Notes: a model not told the origin generated them from the sequence alone. A stretch of DNA of 49,802 nt from Ferrimonas aestuarii (GCF_005116665.1 NZ_SWCJ01000026.1:1-49802); one strand, 5' to 3'; positions 1-8,880 are shown, counted from the stretch's first letter. Numbers and translations: made by a program.

Positions 1-65
1 ACCTATAACAACTTGAGACCGCACCTTAGCCTGGGAATGAAAACCCCAAACGAGGTGCATGGAAA

Positions 66-89
66 AGCCAGTTGCTGATGCAACTGGCT
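66..89 (-). terminator. Rho-independent terminator of yqcC
   Basis: A perfect 10-bp stem (AGCCAGTTGC / GCAACTGGCT) with a 4-nt loop, followed on the minus strand by TTTTCC. It sits 41 bp beyond the yqcC stop codon. Confidence 0.65.
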
Positions 90-130
90 CTAACTGAAAA
101 GTGTCAACGCATTTCAGGACGACACAAAAT

Positions 131-454
131 CTACACTTGCGCCGAGCTTGTCAAATAACTATCCAGCCTCGCAATCGCCTCTACCAATGGCTGATGCTGA
201 CCACAAAACACCTGCTCCGCCATGGGTGCCACCGCAATTTTAGTCGGCAGTGGCAGTTGGTTATCCAATAGAATCCTCATCTTAGGGATAAATAAGAACT
301 GCAACCACTGTGGAAAGCTCATGGTATCAACGGCAAAAGGCTGAACGCTCTCAAGTGCTTGCGGATCAATAGGCGCATCTTGCCACAGCTTAGCGTGCAC
401 CAGCTGCGATTCAATCTCATCGATCAAGCCGTGAAGTGTGTCTTTGTGGCTCAT
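131..454 (-). CDS. yqcC: YqcC family protein (DUF446)
   Basis: A 107-aa protein of the small YqcC family. In related gammaproteobacteria it lies next to the tRNA pseudouridine synthase gene truC, which would be just off the left edge here. The opening (MSHKDTLHGLIDEIESQLVH) and the central FPQWLQFLFIPKM segment are typical of the family. The molecular function is not established. The start is the ATG at 454, with GGAGAG directly upstream; a TTG four codons earlier lies inside that Shine-Dalgarno region and is unlikely to be used. The gene is divergent from the DUF3549 gene, and a hairpin terminator follows the stop. Confidence 0.85.
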   Translation of the reverse strand: MSHKDTLHGLIDEIESQLVHAKLWQDAPIDPQALESVQPFAVDTMSFPQWLQFLFIPKMRILLDNQLPLPTKIAVAPMAEQVFCGQHQPLVEAIARLDSYLTSSAQV

Positions 455-556
455 GATTCTCTCCAAACGTCATTGGGGGCGCATCATAGCACTCAAGTCG
501 CTATAATGCCGCCAACTTGCGCTAAAGCACATCGACATACCAATAGAAACGACACC

Positions 557-1573
557 ATGGAAAACATCAATACTCTACACCAGTTCCTGCAGGCTGCAGG
601 CGTTCAATACCAAGCCTTCGACCTCGGCCGCCGTGTTACTCCGCTGGATCCCATTGAGTTTGCTCAGGTGGAGTCGTTGTCAACGGCTTACCCCTACCCG
701 AGAAATGGCCACGCTTGGCTGGGGCTGCTATTCTGGAACCAAGGGCTATCCAAAGATCACTACATTTGGTTTATCAAACTGCCGCTGGATGAGATGGGCA
801 AGCTCAATCCGGCCGCTCGCAGCCAATTTCTTCAGACGGTGATCGACGCCTTAGGTGAGAACCCAACGGCTCCCATGACCGAAGAGAAGCAGCAACAGCT
901 AAAATCCAACCCATTCATTTTCACCCCGCCTCAAGAAAAATTGGCGGTGTTCCATGCGCTGGTGAATAAACAGTTAGCTCGCCCGGCCTCCATCTACTTC
1001 GAGCACTGCCAAAGCTACTTGCAAGGCCAGATGGATTGGGATAATTGGCAACAGATTGGACTACAGGGCCTGGCCGACGTGATGGCTCGCCCTACCACAG
1101 AGATGCTCGACAAACACCTTCCTCAAGCCATTGAGCAGATGCCGCCACAGCCTTTGGCCGCATTCGCTTCTGTTGCAGAGAACTTTAAAGCCAGTGACGC
1201 CATGGCAAACTCTTGGCTGGCATTGATGGCTGATGGCAGTAATGACACCATCAACCAAATGGCGCTTCGAGGTCTGGCTGGACACCCACAACATCTATCG
1301 ACGGCGATAAAACTGGCACTGCCCCACGCCTCCGCGGATACCTTGGTCATCATCGCTGCCCGAGGCTGGCTGGCCTTAAATGATGCCGAACTTTTGATGA
1401 ACTATTTGGAGCAGTTGGCAAAACAGGATCACCAACTGTTCATCGGGCTTTACTCCGACCTCGTTTCCATGCCAAGTTTACGTCAACAGGTATTGACCAA
1501 TATTCGCCGACCAGATCGCTCTGCGGAGCTAACCGCGGCCATTGGTCAATTAATGCAAACCTTAGGTGCTTAA
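557..1573 (+). CDS. DUF3549 family protein
   Basis: A 338-aa cytosolic protein starting MENINTLHQFLQAAG, recognised as DUF3549, a family of unknown function conserved in Shewanella/Vibrio-type bacteria. No membrane segment or catalytic motif is visible. The C-terminal two thirds look alpha-helical and repeat-like (MALRGLAGHP, ARGWLALNDAELLMNYLEQL), reminiscent of a HEAT-like solenoid; this is an inference. The ATG at 557 is chosen because the longer frame upstream (from 359) overlaps the divergent yqcC gene and has no family similarity. The DUF3301 gene follows after 3 nt, so the two are probably co-transcribed. Confidence 0.85.
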   Translation: MENINTLHQFLQAAGVQYQAFDLGRRVTPLDPIEFAQVESLSTAYPYPRNGHAWLGLLFWNQGLSKDHYIWFIKLPLDEMGKLNPAARSQFLQTVIDALGENPTAPMTEEKQQQLKSNPFIFTPPQEKLAVFHALVNKQLARPASIYFEHCQSYLQGQMDWDNWQQIGLQGLADVMARPTTEMLDKHLPQAIEQMPPQPLAAFASVAENFKASDAMANSWLALMADGSNDTINQMALRGLAGHPQHLSTAIKLALPHASADTLVIIAARGWLALNDAELLMNYLEQLAKQDHQLFIGLYSDLVSMPSLRQQVLTNIRRPDRSAELTAAIGQLMQTLGA

Positions 1574-1576
1574 TTC

Positions 1577-1990
1577 ATGTTGAATCTGTTCGATCTTATT
1601 CTTGGTCTACTTGTCTGCGGTATAGCGGCGGTGTTCTGGCAATTGCGTCAGGTCGCTGAGTTTGCTGAATTCCACTCCAAACGCGAGTGTGACCGACGCC
1701 GGCTCCAGTGGGTCAGTACTGCTCGAACCAAAGCACGCTTAGGTTTTATTCCAGGTCAGGGGCTAGGTTGGCGAACTGAGTTCCAATGTGAATTTTCCAC
1801 AGATGGCATTAACCGTTTGCACTCGACTCTGCTGTTTAGCGGCAAGAAGCTCTCTGATGTAAAAATGCCTCTCTACCCAGAGCCTGAGTGGCAGCAGGCC
1901 CCACAAGCCAAAGGACGTATCGGCGGCTGTGGCGGCGGTGGCGCTCCTGCCTCCAGTTGTGGAAGCAAGTGCAGCACTAACTGCAAATAG
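1577..1990 (+). CDS. DUF3301 family membrane-anchored protein
   Basis: A 137-aa protein with one N-terminal membrane helix (about residues 4-22, LFDLILGLLVCGIAAVFW), then a charged region with a Cys (RECDRRRLQW) and a central domain. The last 25 residues are rich in Gly and Cys (GGCGGGG, then SSCGSKCSTNCK), which could bind metal or simply be disordered. It matches DUF3301, usually found next to DUF3549 genes. The start codon is 3 nt after the DUF3549 stop, so translational coupling is likely. A GC-rich hairpin terminator follows. Function unknown. Confidence 0.8.
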   Translation: MLNLFDLILGLLVCGIAAVFWQLRQVAEFAEFHSKRECDRRRLQWVSTARTKARLGFIPGQGLGWRTEFQCEFSTDGINRLHSTLLFSGKKLSDVKMPLYPEPEWQQAPQAKGRIGGCGGGGAPASSCGSKCSTNCK

Positions 1991-2010
1991 CAACAAACTT
2001 TGCGATCAAA

Positions 2011-2036
2011 AAAAACCGGCCTTGGCCGGTTTTTTT
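2011..2036 (+). terminator. Rho-independent terminator after DUF3301 gene
   Basis: A GC-rich stem ACCGGCC/GGCCGGT followed by seven T on the plus strand, with an A-run on the other side. It closes the DUF3549-DUF3301 unit. Confidence 0.8.
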
Positions 2037-2102
2037 GATGCCTTCAAACAGAGAGATTCTGTTTAGATGACAATGCGCTCGATCATAAATCATCAAGCGC
2101 CG

Positions 2103-2475
2103 GAAATAGAACGGGGCGCCACGAGTGCGCCCCTAGATATTACACGCTAAGCAATCCTGCTATAATTGGTGCTCCCTGCATCATCCTTGCGTACTACAGC
2201 TTCCTGCTATCTTCCTTGGCCGATCCATCAGCTTCCTTGTGCACTTACTGCACTGTCTTCCTTTACACGATAACGTCCTGTTATCGATCTCTCCTCATCC
2301 TGAGGGTGTCCTAGACCTTCCTTGGAAATCTGCAATCCGGCAGATAGTGCGTTACCATTAAGTCTCACCATCCTAGTGATGTCTAACGGTTCAGCTGTCC
2401 CCGACACGTTAACGGCAACTTCCTGTCACGCATCAAAGTTTCGGTTCCTTTGCCCTTGTCCCTAGGCACAACTTA
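2103..2475 (-). ncRNA. csrB: CsrB-family regulatory RNA (CsrA-sequestering)
   Basis: This 670-bp gene-free stretch encodes, on the minus strand, an RNA with 19 GGA motifs. Most are in AAGGA, CAGGA or AGGGA context, and many sit in loops of small hairpins, e.g. GATAACAGGACGTTATC and GTGCAGTAAGTGCAC flanking GGA. This repetition is the hallmark of CsrB/RsmB RNAs, which titrate the translational regulator CsrA. The 3' end is a GGGGCGC/GCGCCCC terminator stem at 2113-2133 followed by GTTCTATTT. The length of about 370 nt fits the family. The 5' end is estimated from a weak promoter (TTGTTA, 16 bp, TAGACT on the minus strand) and may be off by tens of bases. A UvrY/GacA-type box lies upstream. Confidence 0.88.
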
Positions 2476-2639
2476 AGTCTACTCACAAACTTAAACTTAA
2501 CAAGCCACCCATAAAGCCAATGAACCACGTCATATTAATTCAACAATGTTAATTTAGAATTAAAGCTTAATATATTCAGCAGGTTAGCTAAAGAAGCCAC
2601 CGCTAATGGAGTAATTTCTCACACATTCTCCTACACGCT

Positions 2640-2657
2640 TGTAAGAGATCTCGCACA
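2640..2657. promoter_or_regulatory. UvrY/GacA-type box upstream of csrB
   Basis: TGTAAGAGATCTCGCACA fits the TGTAAG-N6-CTTACA pattern used by BarA/UvrY (GacS/GacA): the first half is perfect and the second is 3 of 6. It lies about 165 bp upstream of the estimated csrB start, a normal distance for the activating site of CsrB-type genes, and just downstream of the GNAT gene stop. Confidence 0.65.
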
Positions 2658-2664
2658 AAAAAAT

Positions 2665-3309
2665 TCAGTTAGCTAGGCGAACCTCTGCTTCCCTGTTTGC
2701 GGGTTGGTACAATAATTGACCACTTATGTCTGCCACTTCCACATCTGCAATAAAATCAAAGCCGTGTTGTTGGAAAAATTGCTGATGTTCTGGCTGATAA
2801 GTGAACACTGCAAGACCGGAAGACTCAGAACGATTCTGCAGCTCAAGAAGAGCGGTAAGAAATTGAGAGCCTAAGCCGGTGTTTTGATGTTGAGGGTGAA
2901 TTGCGATCAGCTGCAGTAGCCAGTATTCATTAGACGGTAATAAACGTTTCAGTTCATCCTCTCGTTCAATCCAGTGTCGCGTTGGTGCCCACCCAGTCCC
3001 TAACGCCATCTTAATCCGCCATGACCAATAACGGCTTTCGCCCTGTGGATACTGATGATCAATGATGCAGGCAACACCCAACAACGCACCATCCACGTAG
3101 AAACCAACCACTCGCTGTTGATGCTGCCAAAGCTCGGTGAGCTCTTCACGAATGGCTGCTCGCAACTTTTGGCCATAATCTTTGCGACCAAAGGCCTGCT
3201 GGAAAAACAGATCATCATAATAGGCGTTGTAGAGTAACGACGCCGCCACCCTCAACTCTTCTGCGGTTAAGTACTCCGCTTTTATCTCGACTTTTTTCTG
3301 CTCATCCAT
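2665..3309 (-). CDS. GNAT family N-acetyltransferase
   Basis: A 214-aa protein with a GNAT acetyl-CoA binding core. Motif A is visible around residues 130-150: LLQLIAIHPQHQNTGLGSQF, containing the Q/R-x-x-G-x-G pyrophosphate loop as QNTGLG. A C-terminal FTYQPEHQQFFQQHGF segment matches the family's motif B region. The acceptor substrate cannot be read from the sequence. The gene ends close to the UvrY-type box of csrB and appears monocistronic. The start is an ATG at 3309. Confidence 0.85.
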   Translation of the reverse strand: MDEQKKVEIKAEYLTAEELRVAASLLYNAYYDDLFFQQAFGRKDYGQKLRAAIREELTELWQHQQRVVGFYVDGALLGVACIIDHQYPQGESRYWSWRIKMALGTGWAPTRHWIEREDELKRLLPSNEYWLLQLIAIHPQHQNTGLGSQFLTALLELQNRSESSGLAVFTYQPEHQQFFQQHGFDFIADVEVADISGQLLYQPANREAEVRLAN

Positions 3310-3454
3310 CGCCTACGCTCCCTGAACCCAACTCAACCTAACTTAAAATCAAAACTGCCTCTAACTCAAGCCTAATTGCTGATTTATTACTCAATATCGT
3401 CAGAATTGAAACTAAACTGAAGTGGCGTCTAGAGATCTAGGGATTGTAAATATT

Positions 3455-3685
3455 ATGGATACCACCACTCCAAGCTTGAATACCCTGTTTCAACAACTTG
3501 GTCTAAAAAGCAATGATAGTGACATTGACCAGTTCATCCGCCAGCACAAACTCCATCGGCGTACCTTAATCGAAGACGCCCCTTTCTGGTCGTCTTCTCA
3601 ATCGCAATTTTTGAAAGAGGAACGTCGACAAGATGGCAACTGGACCGAGGTAATCGATTACCTCGATGGACTGCTGCACAAGTAG
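3455..3685 (+). CDS. DUF2789 family protein
   Basis: A 76-aa small acidic protein. The pattern MDTTTPSLNTLFQQLGL, then FIRQHKL, then APFWSSSQSQFL and VIDYLDGLL is characteristic of DUF2789, whose function is unknown. I chose the ATG at 3455 because it gives the normal family start; an upstream GTG in the same frame adds 11 residues with no similarity. The Shine-Dalgarno is weak. The next gene is convergent and a shared hairpin lies between them. Confidence 0.82.
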   Translation: MDTTTPSLNTLFQQLGLKSNDSDIDQFIRQHKLHRRTLIEDAPFWSSSQSQFLKEERRQDGNWTEVIDYLDGLLHK

Positions 3686-3690
3686 CATCA

Positions 3691-3716
3691 ATAAAAAACG
3701 CCGGCAATCGCCGGCG
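3691..3716 (-). terminator. Terminator of the DUF3192 lipoprotein gene
   Basis: Stem CGCCGGC/GCCGGCG with a 4-nt loop. On the minus strand it is followed by TTTTTT, so it terminates the leftward lipoprotein gene. The plus-strand T-run is poor. Confidence 0.75.
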
Positions 3717-3740
3717 CTTCGATTTCACTATCAATTTAAA

Positions 3741-4124
3741 TTAGATGCTTTGGTATGCGCGCTCGCCCCAGCCTTTAAGCTCTCCCTGTTCAAATACCAG
3801 TGGCGTACATTCGTCTTTGGTTGTCTTACCATCGCCCTTAGTGCGCTGAGTCCGATAGAACAGCACTTGAATCTGCTTATCGTTCTGCTGATAAAACTCA
3901 TTAAACGCCGCCGTGCCCATCAGGGTTTCCACCTGCTGAACGCTCATGCCAGGATTCAGTGTCGCCAGCTTTTCACGATTTTGCTTCTCTTGGTTCTCCC
4001 AATGGCTGCTGGAACTGCTGTCATAGCTATCGCCATCCCAACCATCGCCATCTACCGCAATCACGCAGCCGGTCAAAGTCATGGAAGCAGCCAAAACGGA
4101 AGAGATTAATAAAGTGGTTTTCAT
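3741..4124 (-). CDS. DUF3192 family lipoprotein
   Basis: A 127-aa secreted lipoprotein. The signal peptide MKTTLLISSVLAASMTLTGC has a lipobox (LTGC, Cys20). It is followed by a Ser/Asp-rich linker (DSYDSSSSSHW) and a C-terminal domain with LNPGMSVQQVETLMGTAAF, the SmpA/OmlA-like helix seen in DUF3192 and BamE-type folds. It probably sits in the outer membrane facing the periplasm; its role is unknown. The ATG at 4124 is preferred because AAGGATG is well placed as its Shine-Dalgarno; the ATG three codons upstream overlaps that element. Confidence 0.83.
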   Translation of the reverse strand: MKTTLLISSVLAASMTLTGCVIAVDGDGWDGDSYDSSSSSHWENQEKQNREKLATLNPGMSVQQVETLMGTAAFNEFYQQNDKQIQVLFYRTQRTKGDGKTTKDECTPLVFEQGELKGWGERAYQSI

Positions 4125-4294
4125 GATAAACATCCTTATTGCTTATAAAGTTTGCTAACACTAGAGCAACAACTGGGCCAAACCCATAAGCTATTGATAT
4201 TATTAATTATGAGGAATATTTCATTGCCCCCGAGTAGTGAATTAGGTCAAACTGGTGGTCAAATTCACCACTTAAACTGGCAAGAGTTCACATC

Positions 4295-4579
4295 ATGAAT
4301 CCGGAATTAGTGCGCGCACTCAATCGATTGCATCAAAAAGGGCACAGTGTGTCGTTGGCGACATTAAAAGCGCAACTGACCACTCCATTGCCGATGCCGC
4401 AACTGATCGCAGCCATTAAGGCTTATAAAGCCGATCCTGAAGCCGTTTTAAATCAAGCCAGCACTGCGGCGCCTACTCCAGAAAAACCGAGTGAGAGCGC
4501 TTTGGAGCAGAGGGTCGCAGAGCTAGAACAGCAATTGAAGCAACTGATGAGCCGAGTGGCTCAGCTAGAACAGCGCTAA
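4295..4579 (+). CDS. hypothetical protein with C-terminal coiled coil
   Basis: A 94-aa protein that I do not recognise. The first 50 residues are helical and resemble a small DNA- or protein-binding helix bundle (ELVRALNRLHQKGHSVSLAT). A Pro/Ala linker follows, then a clear heptad coiled coil (LEQRVAELEQQLKQLMSRVA) to the end. There is no signal peptide or membrane segment. It stands alone between a divergent lipoprotein gene and a convergent transporter gene. Coding is supported by codon use like that of the neighbours and a clean start-stop, but the Shine-Dalgarno is weak. Confidence 0.65.
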   Translation: MNPELVRALNRLHQKGHSVSLATLKAQLTTPLPMPQLIAAIKAYKADPEAVLNQASTAAPTPEKPSESALEQRVAELEQQLKQLMSRVAQLEQR

Positions 4580-4598
4580 CCGAGCAACCCTAGAAATG

Positions 4599-6089
4599 TT
4601 ATTGGCCGTGCTTCGATAGCCAACGGCCATAGTAGATAAGACCGACAGTAGTCACTAAGCCGACGGCACCAAACACATACCACACCTGGCCTACCGAGCC
4701 GCTTTGGTACAACTGCTCGGTCAACACAGAGGCTTCCACGCCAGTACGCTGCTGCAGCGCCATAAAGTACTCCCCTTGAGGAATGGCTTTAATCTGCTCT
4801 GGGGTTAACCCCATCTGCTGTAGCGACTCTCGAGCCAAAGTCTCTTTGGCCCCCCATGCATCATACAGACGTGGCCCGACTAACGATTCCAATACCCAGC
4901 CAATGCCATAGGGCAACTCCTTAAAGCCTAGGTACATCGCTTTCTTATCGTCAGGAGCGAGATTGCCGATGAACTTGGAGGAGGTAGGGCTAGCCAGCAT
5001 CTCACCGGAGGAGAACACCATTACCGCCAGCACAATGATCCAGGCGTAGGTGGAGAACCCAATCACCATCAATCCCAGAGAGCAAAGCAGTGTTCCCCAA
5101 ATAAGTGAAGGCACAGTACCGATACGACCGGCGATGGCGGCATAAAGAAAGCACACCAACATGATCATGCCGAAGTTGATGTTCATGATCCCTTCAGGCA
5201 GCACGCTCATTCTTGAAGGGTCGATGGCTAAGATGGCCTGCATAAAGCTCCCCGGCGCATCAACACCAAACAGCGACTGCACAATCACCGAGGTATCCAC
5301 CCAATCTCGAATGTAGACCGGCAGCACATCAAACAGCGCCATGAACATAAACCAGAACCCGGAGAAGATAATGGTGTAACGCATCAGGTGGGGCTGGCGA
5401 ATCTCCTTCCACGCACTTTTCCACAAACTGCCTTTATTCTGCTGAGCCTGACGGGCTTCTTTTCCCGGTTCTTTGTAGGTCAGTAGCAACAAGAAGTTAA
5501 GGCTGATGATGCCGGCGCAAGCAAAGAACAGTTGATCCCAAGCCAAAATACGCATCTGCGCCGCTAAGATAGGGCCCAGCCATCCACCGATGTTGACCAT
5601 CTGGTAAAACAGACCCCAGGCCATGGCGGAGTTTTCTTTGGTAGAGCACTTCACCAAGGTGCCCTGAATGCCGGGCTTAAATATTCCGGTACCAAATGCC
5701 AGTGTTGCGGCACCGATTAAAAACCCCCAGAAAGAGGGGAAGAACGCCATGATCAGGTAGGCGGCAATCTTAATAAAAGTCGACAGCGCAATGGTCTCTT
5801 TGTAGCCGATGCGGTCGGCGGTGCCACCAAAGAACACCGGAACGAATGACTGGAATGCGGCCCAGGCCACCAAAATCCAACTGAAATCAGTCATGGTCAA
5901 ACCAAGACCACCAATGGATTTGGCGTCGGTGGCATAGATGCTGGCCGTGGTTTTCACCCCGTAGAACGCCAAACGCTCTACCAATTCCATGCCACCAACT
6001 ACCCAAAATACGTAGCCTAAGCTGGCTATCGCTGTCCATAGCCCAAGTTTGCTAGCGTCGTTCCAGCCAGCGGAAGTAGGTTGTGTCAT
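4599..6089 (-). CDS. POT/PTR-like MFS transporter (paralogue 1)
   Basis: A 496-aa inner-membrane transporter with about 12-14 helices. The POT signature ExxERxxYYG is present in variant form near the N-terminus (MELVERLAFYG), and AFGTGIFKPGIQGT matches the second POT motif. The MFS loop motif appears as GGTADRIGYKET. Such proteins import di/tripeptides or related solutes by proton symport; the substrate here is unknown. A soluble insertion before the last helix (MGLTPEQIKAIPQGEYF) is shared with the paralogue at 37.1-38.7 kb. The ATG at 6089 is preferred over the upstream TTG/ATG codons, which add a non-conserved extension. Confidence 0.85.
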   Translation of the reverse strand: MTQPTSAGWNDASKLGLWTAIASLGYVFWVVGGMELVERLAFYGVKTTASIYATDAKSIGGLGLTMTDFSWILVAWAAFQSFVPVFFGGTADRIGYKETIALSTFIKIAAYLIMAFFPSFWGFLIGAATLAFGTGIFKPGIQGTLVKCSTKENSAMAWGLFYQMVNIGGWLGPILAAQMRILAWDQLFFACAGIISLNFLLLLTYKEPGKEARQAQQNKGSLWKSAWKEIRQPHLMRYTIIFSGFWFMFMALFDVLPVYIRDWVDTSVIVQSLFGVDAPGSFMQAILAIDPSRMSVLPEGIMNINFGMIMLVCFLYAAIAGRIGTVPSLIWGTLLCSLGLMVIGFSTYAWIIVLAVMVFSSGEMLASPTSSKFIGNLAPDDKKAMYLGFKELPYGIGWVLESLVGPRLYDAWGAKETLARESLQQMGLTPEQIKAIPQGEYFMALQQRTGVEASVLTEQLYQSGSVGQVWYVFGAVGLVTTVGLIYYGRWLSKHGQ

Positions 6090-6300
6090 CCGTGTCACTC
6101 TTATTATTGAATAATGTATACAAGGTATCGTCTGAAATGAGTGGTGACAAGTTTCTCTCCTACCCACCTAACGCTATACTGTTGCGCTTTTTCGCCAATG
6201 CAACCTGTATACTCAGCCGGACGGCCGTTAGCGTCATCGGCTCAGATAGCCATTGGCAAAACCCGCTTAACCAAAATCGCTTTTACTCTCGGAGCCCTGT

Positions 6301-7077
6301 ATGTACCTGGTCGAAATTCGTTTCGAATGCTTTGCTGACACCACCCTGACTCAGGTGGAATACGCCATCAATCAACTGGTGGAAGCCTGGCGTGCCAACG
6401 GTCAGATCCTCGGCAAAGAGTTTCCAGTGATGCAGCACGACGCCGAGTTTCGCCTGCGAGCCCTATGCCCAGAAGAGGACAGCCTCCACCATCGCAACCA
6501 CTCCGCTTGGGCCAAACAGCGCATCGACAAGCTGGCAGACGCCAACCTGACTCGCCCTCGCCTCAAGATTCTTGGCCGTGACATCAACAGCGAGGCCAGC
6601 TCGCCGGTACTGCCCACCAACTGGCAACTTATCTACACCACCTACGTGCACACCTGCTCGCCACTTCGTGATGGTGAAACCATGATGCCAGTGCCACTGT
6701 ACAAGCTGCCAGCGACCTTCAATGGCGATCATAAAGCATTGATTAAATGGCAAAGCGAATGGCAGGCCTGTGACGAGTTACAGATGGCGGGCAGCGGTGC
6801 AGTGGAGTTTGCAGCCCTTAATGAGATCACCCAAGTCGATAGCGTACTGTTCCGCCGTGGCTGGGATCTTCGTGGCCGCATCGAATACCTCACCAAGGTG
6901 CCCACCTATTACTACCTTTACCGAGTTGGTGGTTCCTCTTTGGAGGAGGAGATCGCCCGTCCTTGCCCCCGCTGTGGCAACACCGATTGGTACCTCGGCG
7001 AATGCATCCACGATCTGTTTCATTTCGTCTGCCACGACTGCCGAATCGTCTCCAACCTCTCTTGGGACCTGATTTAA
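6301..7077 (+). CDS. DUF2310 zinc-ribbon-containing protein
   Basis: A 258-aa cytosolic protein matching DUF2310, described as a Zn-ribbon, possibly nucleic-acid-binding family. The C-terminal ribbon is visible: CPRCGNTDWYLGEC followed by FVCHDC, i.e. two CxxC-type knuckles near residues 220-245. The rest is family-specific with no catalytic signature that I recognise. The gene starts with ATG at 6301 and is followed by a 230-bp gap before aldB. It is probably monocistronic. Function unknown. Confidence 0.85.
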   Translation: MYLVEIRFECFADTTLTQVEYAINQLVEAWRANGQILGKEFPVMQHDAEFRLRALCPEEDSLHHRNHSAWAKQRIDKLADANLTRPRLKILGRDINSEASSPVLPTNWQLIYTTYVHTCSPLRDGETMMPVPLYKLPATFNGDHKALIKWQSEWQACDELQMAGSGAVEFAALNEITQVDSVLFRRGWDLRGRIEYLTKVPTYYYLYRVGGSSLEEEIARPCPRCGNTDWYLGECIHDLFHFVCHDCRIVSNLSWDLI

Positions 7078-7309
7078 AAAATCTCGCCTTCTTTCTAGCG
7101 AACTGATTTTTATGAACTAAACTCAGTTGCGTTACGATTTTTTAGAGCTATCGGTGGCCAACGCATGAGTCGCCGAAGCATCCTGTGTAATGCCCCATAG
7201 ATTCAAACACTGGGGCCTTGAGTTGTCTTAGGGATGGCAGTCTTCGCGCCGGTCACCACGCCTTGGTGATCCGTGGCTCATTCGCACACACACTGCGTAA
7301 GGAGACGCC

Positions 7310-8824
7310 ATGATCTACTCACCACCAGGCACACAGGGTGCCCTATTTAATTTCAAGCCTCGCTACCAGAACTTCATCAACGGCCAATGGGTCGAGCCGG
7401 TGATGGGCAACTACTTCGTCAACACCAGTCCGGTGAACGGCGAGCCGATCTGCGAAGTGCCTCGCTCTAGCTTCCAAGATATTGAACTGGCACTGGATGC
7501 CGCTCACGGCGCTCAAGAAGCTTGGGGGAAGACCTCCGCCGCCGAGCGAGCCATCGTGCTGCTAAAAATTGCCGACCGCCTTGAAGCCAATATTGAAACT
7601 CTGGCTTATGTAGAGACTTGGGATAATGGCAAACCGATTCGAGAGACCCTTGCGGCAGATCTGCCGCTGTGTGTGGATCACTTCCGCTACTTCGCCGGTG
7701 CCCTTCGCTCTCAGCAGGGCACCATAGGTCAACTGGATGAACACACCAGCGCCTACCACTTCCATGAGCCCATTGGCGTCGTCGGCCAGATTATCCCTTG
7801 GAACTTCCCCCTATTGATGGCAGCTTGGAAACTGGCTCCTGCGTTGGCAGCCGGTTGTGCCGTGGTACTCAAACCCGCCGAGCAAACTCCAACCAGCATT
7901 CTGGTGATGCTGGAGATGATTCAAGACCTACTCCCAGATGGTGTAGTCAATGTGGTCAACGGCTTCGGAGAAGAAGCTGGGCAAGCACTGGCCAGCTCGA
8001 AACGCATCAATAAATTGGCGTTTACTGGCTCTACGCCAGTGGGTCAGCAGATCATGCGTCAAGGGGCTGAAAACCTAATTCCGGTAACCTTAGAGTTGGG
8101 GGGTAAATCCCCCAATATCTACTTCGAAGATATTCTCGACCAAGACGAGGCTTACATCGACAAGTGCGTCGAAGGCTTGCTGCTGGGCTTTTTCAATCAA
8201 GGCGAGGTCTGCACCTGCCCCTCTCGAGCCTTGGTTCAGGAATCGATCTATGAGCGCTTTATCGACAAAGTGATTGAACGAGCCAAAACCATCAAACAGG
8301 GCAACCCACTGGATACCGACACTCAAGTAGGTGCCCAAGCGTCTCAAGCTCAGTTTGATAAGGTAATGAACTACATGAAGATCGCCCGCGAAGAGGGGGC
8401 CGAAATTCTACTGGGTGGCGATGCGGCCAATCTGGACGGGCTGGATGGCTTCTACGTTCAGCCAACCCTACTCAAGGGCCACAACCAGATGCGGGTATTC
8501 CAGGAGGAGATCTTCGGCCCAACCCTAGGGATCACCACCTTTAAAGATGAGGCAGAAGCGCTGGCCATCGCCAACGACACCGACTATGGCCTCGGCGCAG
8601 GCGTTTGGACCATGAATCAAAACCTGGCTTACCGCATGGGTCGGGGCATTCAGGCGGGCCGAGTTTGGGTTAATTGTTATCACCTCTATCCGGCCCACGC
8701 CGCATTCGGCGGCTATAAGCGCTCCGGCATCGGCCGAGAAACCCACCTACAGGCACTAGGCAACTACCAGCAAACCAAGAACATGCTGGTCAGCTACGAC
8801 CCCAATCCGCTGGGCTTTTTCTAG
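7310..8824 (+). CDS. aldB: NAD(P)+-dependent aldehyde dehydrogenase (AldB/ExaC-like)
   Basis: A 504-aa enzyme oxidising aldehydes, probably acetaldehyde, to the acid. It is highly similar over its whole length to E. coli AldB as I remember it. Landmarks: PWNFPL near 163-168, FTGSTPVGQ near 238-246, catalytic Glu262 in LELGGKSPN and nucleophile Cys301 in FNQGEVCTCPSR. TAAGGAGA is well placed before the ATG. The 230-bp upstream region has a small hairpin (GCCCCA/TGGGGC, about 7188-7212) but no regulator site that I can name. The unit ends in a hairpin shared with the convergent syd gene. Confidence 0.93.
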   Translation: MIYSPPGTQGALFNFKPRYQNFINGQWVEPVMGNYFVNTSPVNGEPICEVPRSSFQDIELALDAAHGAQEAWGKTSAAERAIVLLKIADRLEANIETLAYVETWDNGKPIRETLAADLPLCVDHFRYFAGALRSQQGTIGQLDEHTSAYHFHEPIGVVGQIIPWNFPLLMAAWKLAPALAAGCAVVLKPAEQTPTSILVMLEMIQDLLPDGVVNVVNGFGEEAGQALASSKRINKLAFTGSTPVGQQIMRQGAENLIPVTLELGGKSPNIYFEDILDQDEAYIDKCVEGLLLGFFNQGEVCTCPSRALVQESIYERFIDKVIERAKTIKQGNPLDTDTQVGAQASQAQFDKVMNYMKIAREEGAEILLGGDAANLDGLDGFYVQPTLLKGHNQMRVFQEEIFGPTLGITTFKDEAEALAIANDTDYGLGAGVWTMNQNLAYRMGRGIQAGRVWVNCYHLYPAHAAFGGYKRSGIGRETHLQALGNYQQTKNMLVSYDPNPLGFF

Positions 8825-8842
8825 GCGAAAGCACATTAAATG

Positions 8843-8866
8843 AAAACGGCCTCTCATGAGGCCGTT
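8843..8866. terminator. bidirectional terminator between aldB and syd
   Basis: Stem AAACGGCCTC/GAGGCCGTTT with loop TCAT. T-runs follow on both strands, between two convergent stops. Confidence 0.8.
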
Positions 8867-8880
8867 TGTTTAGCTCGAGC

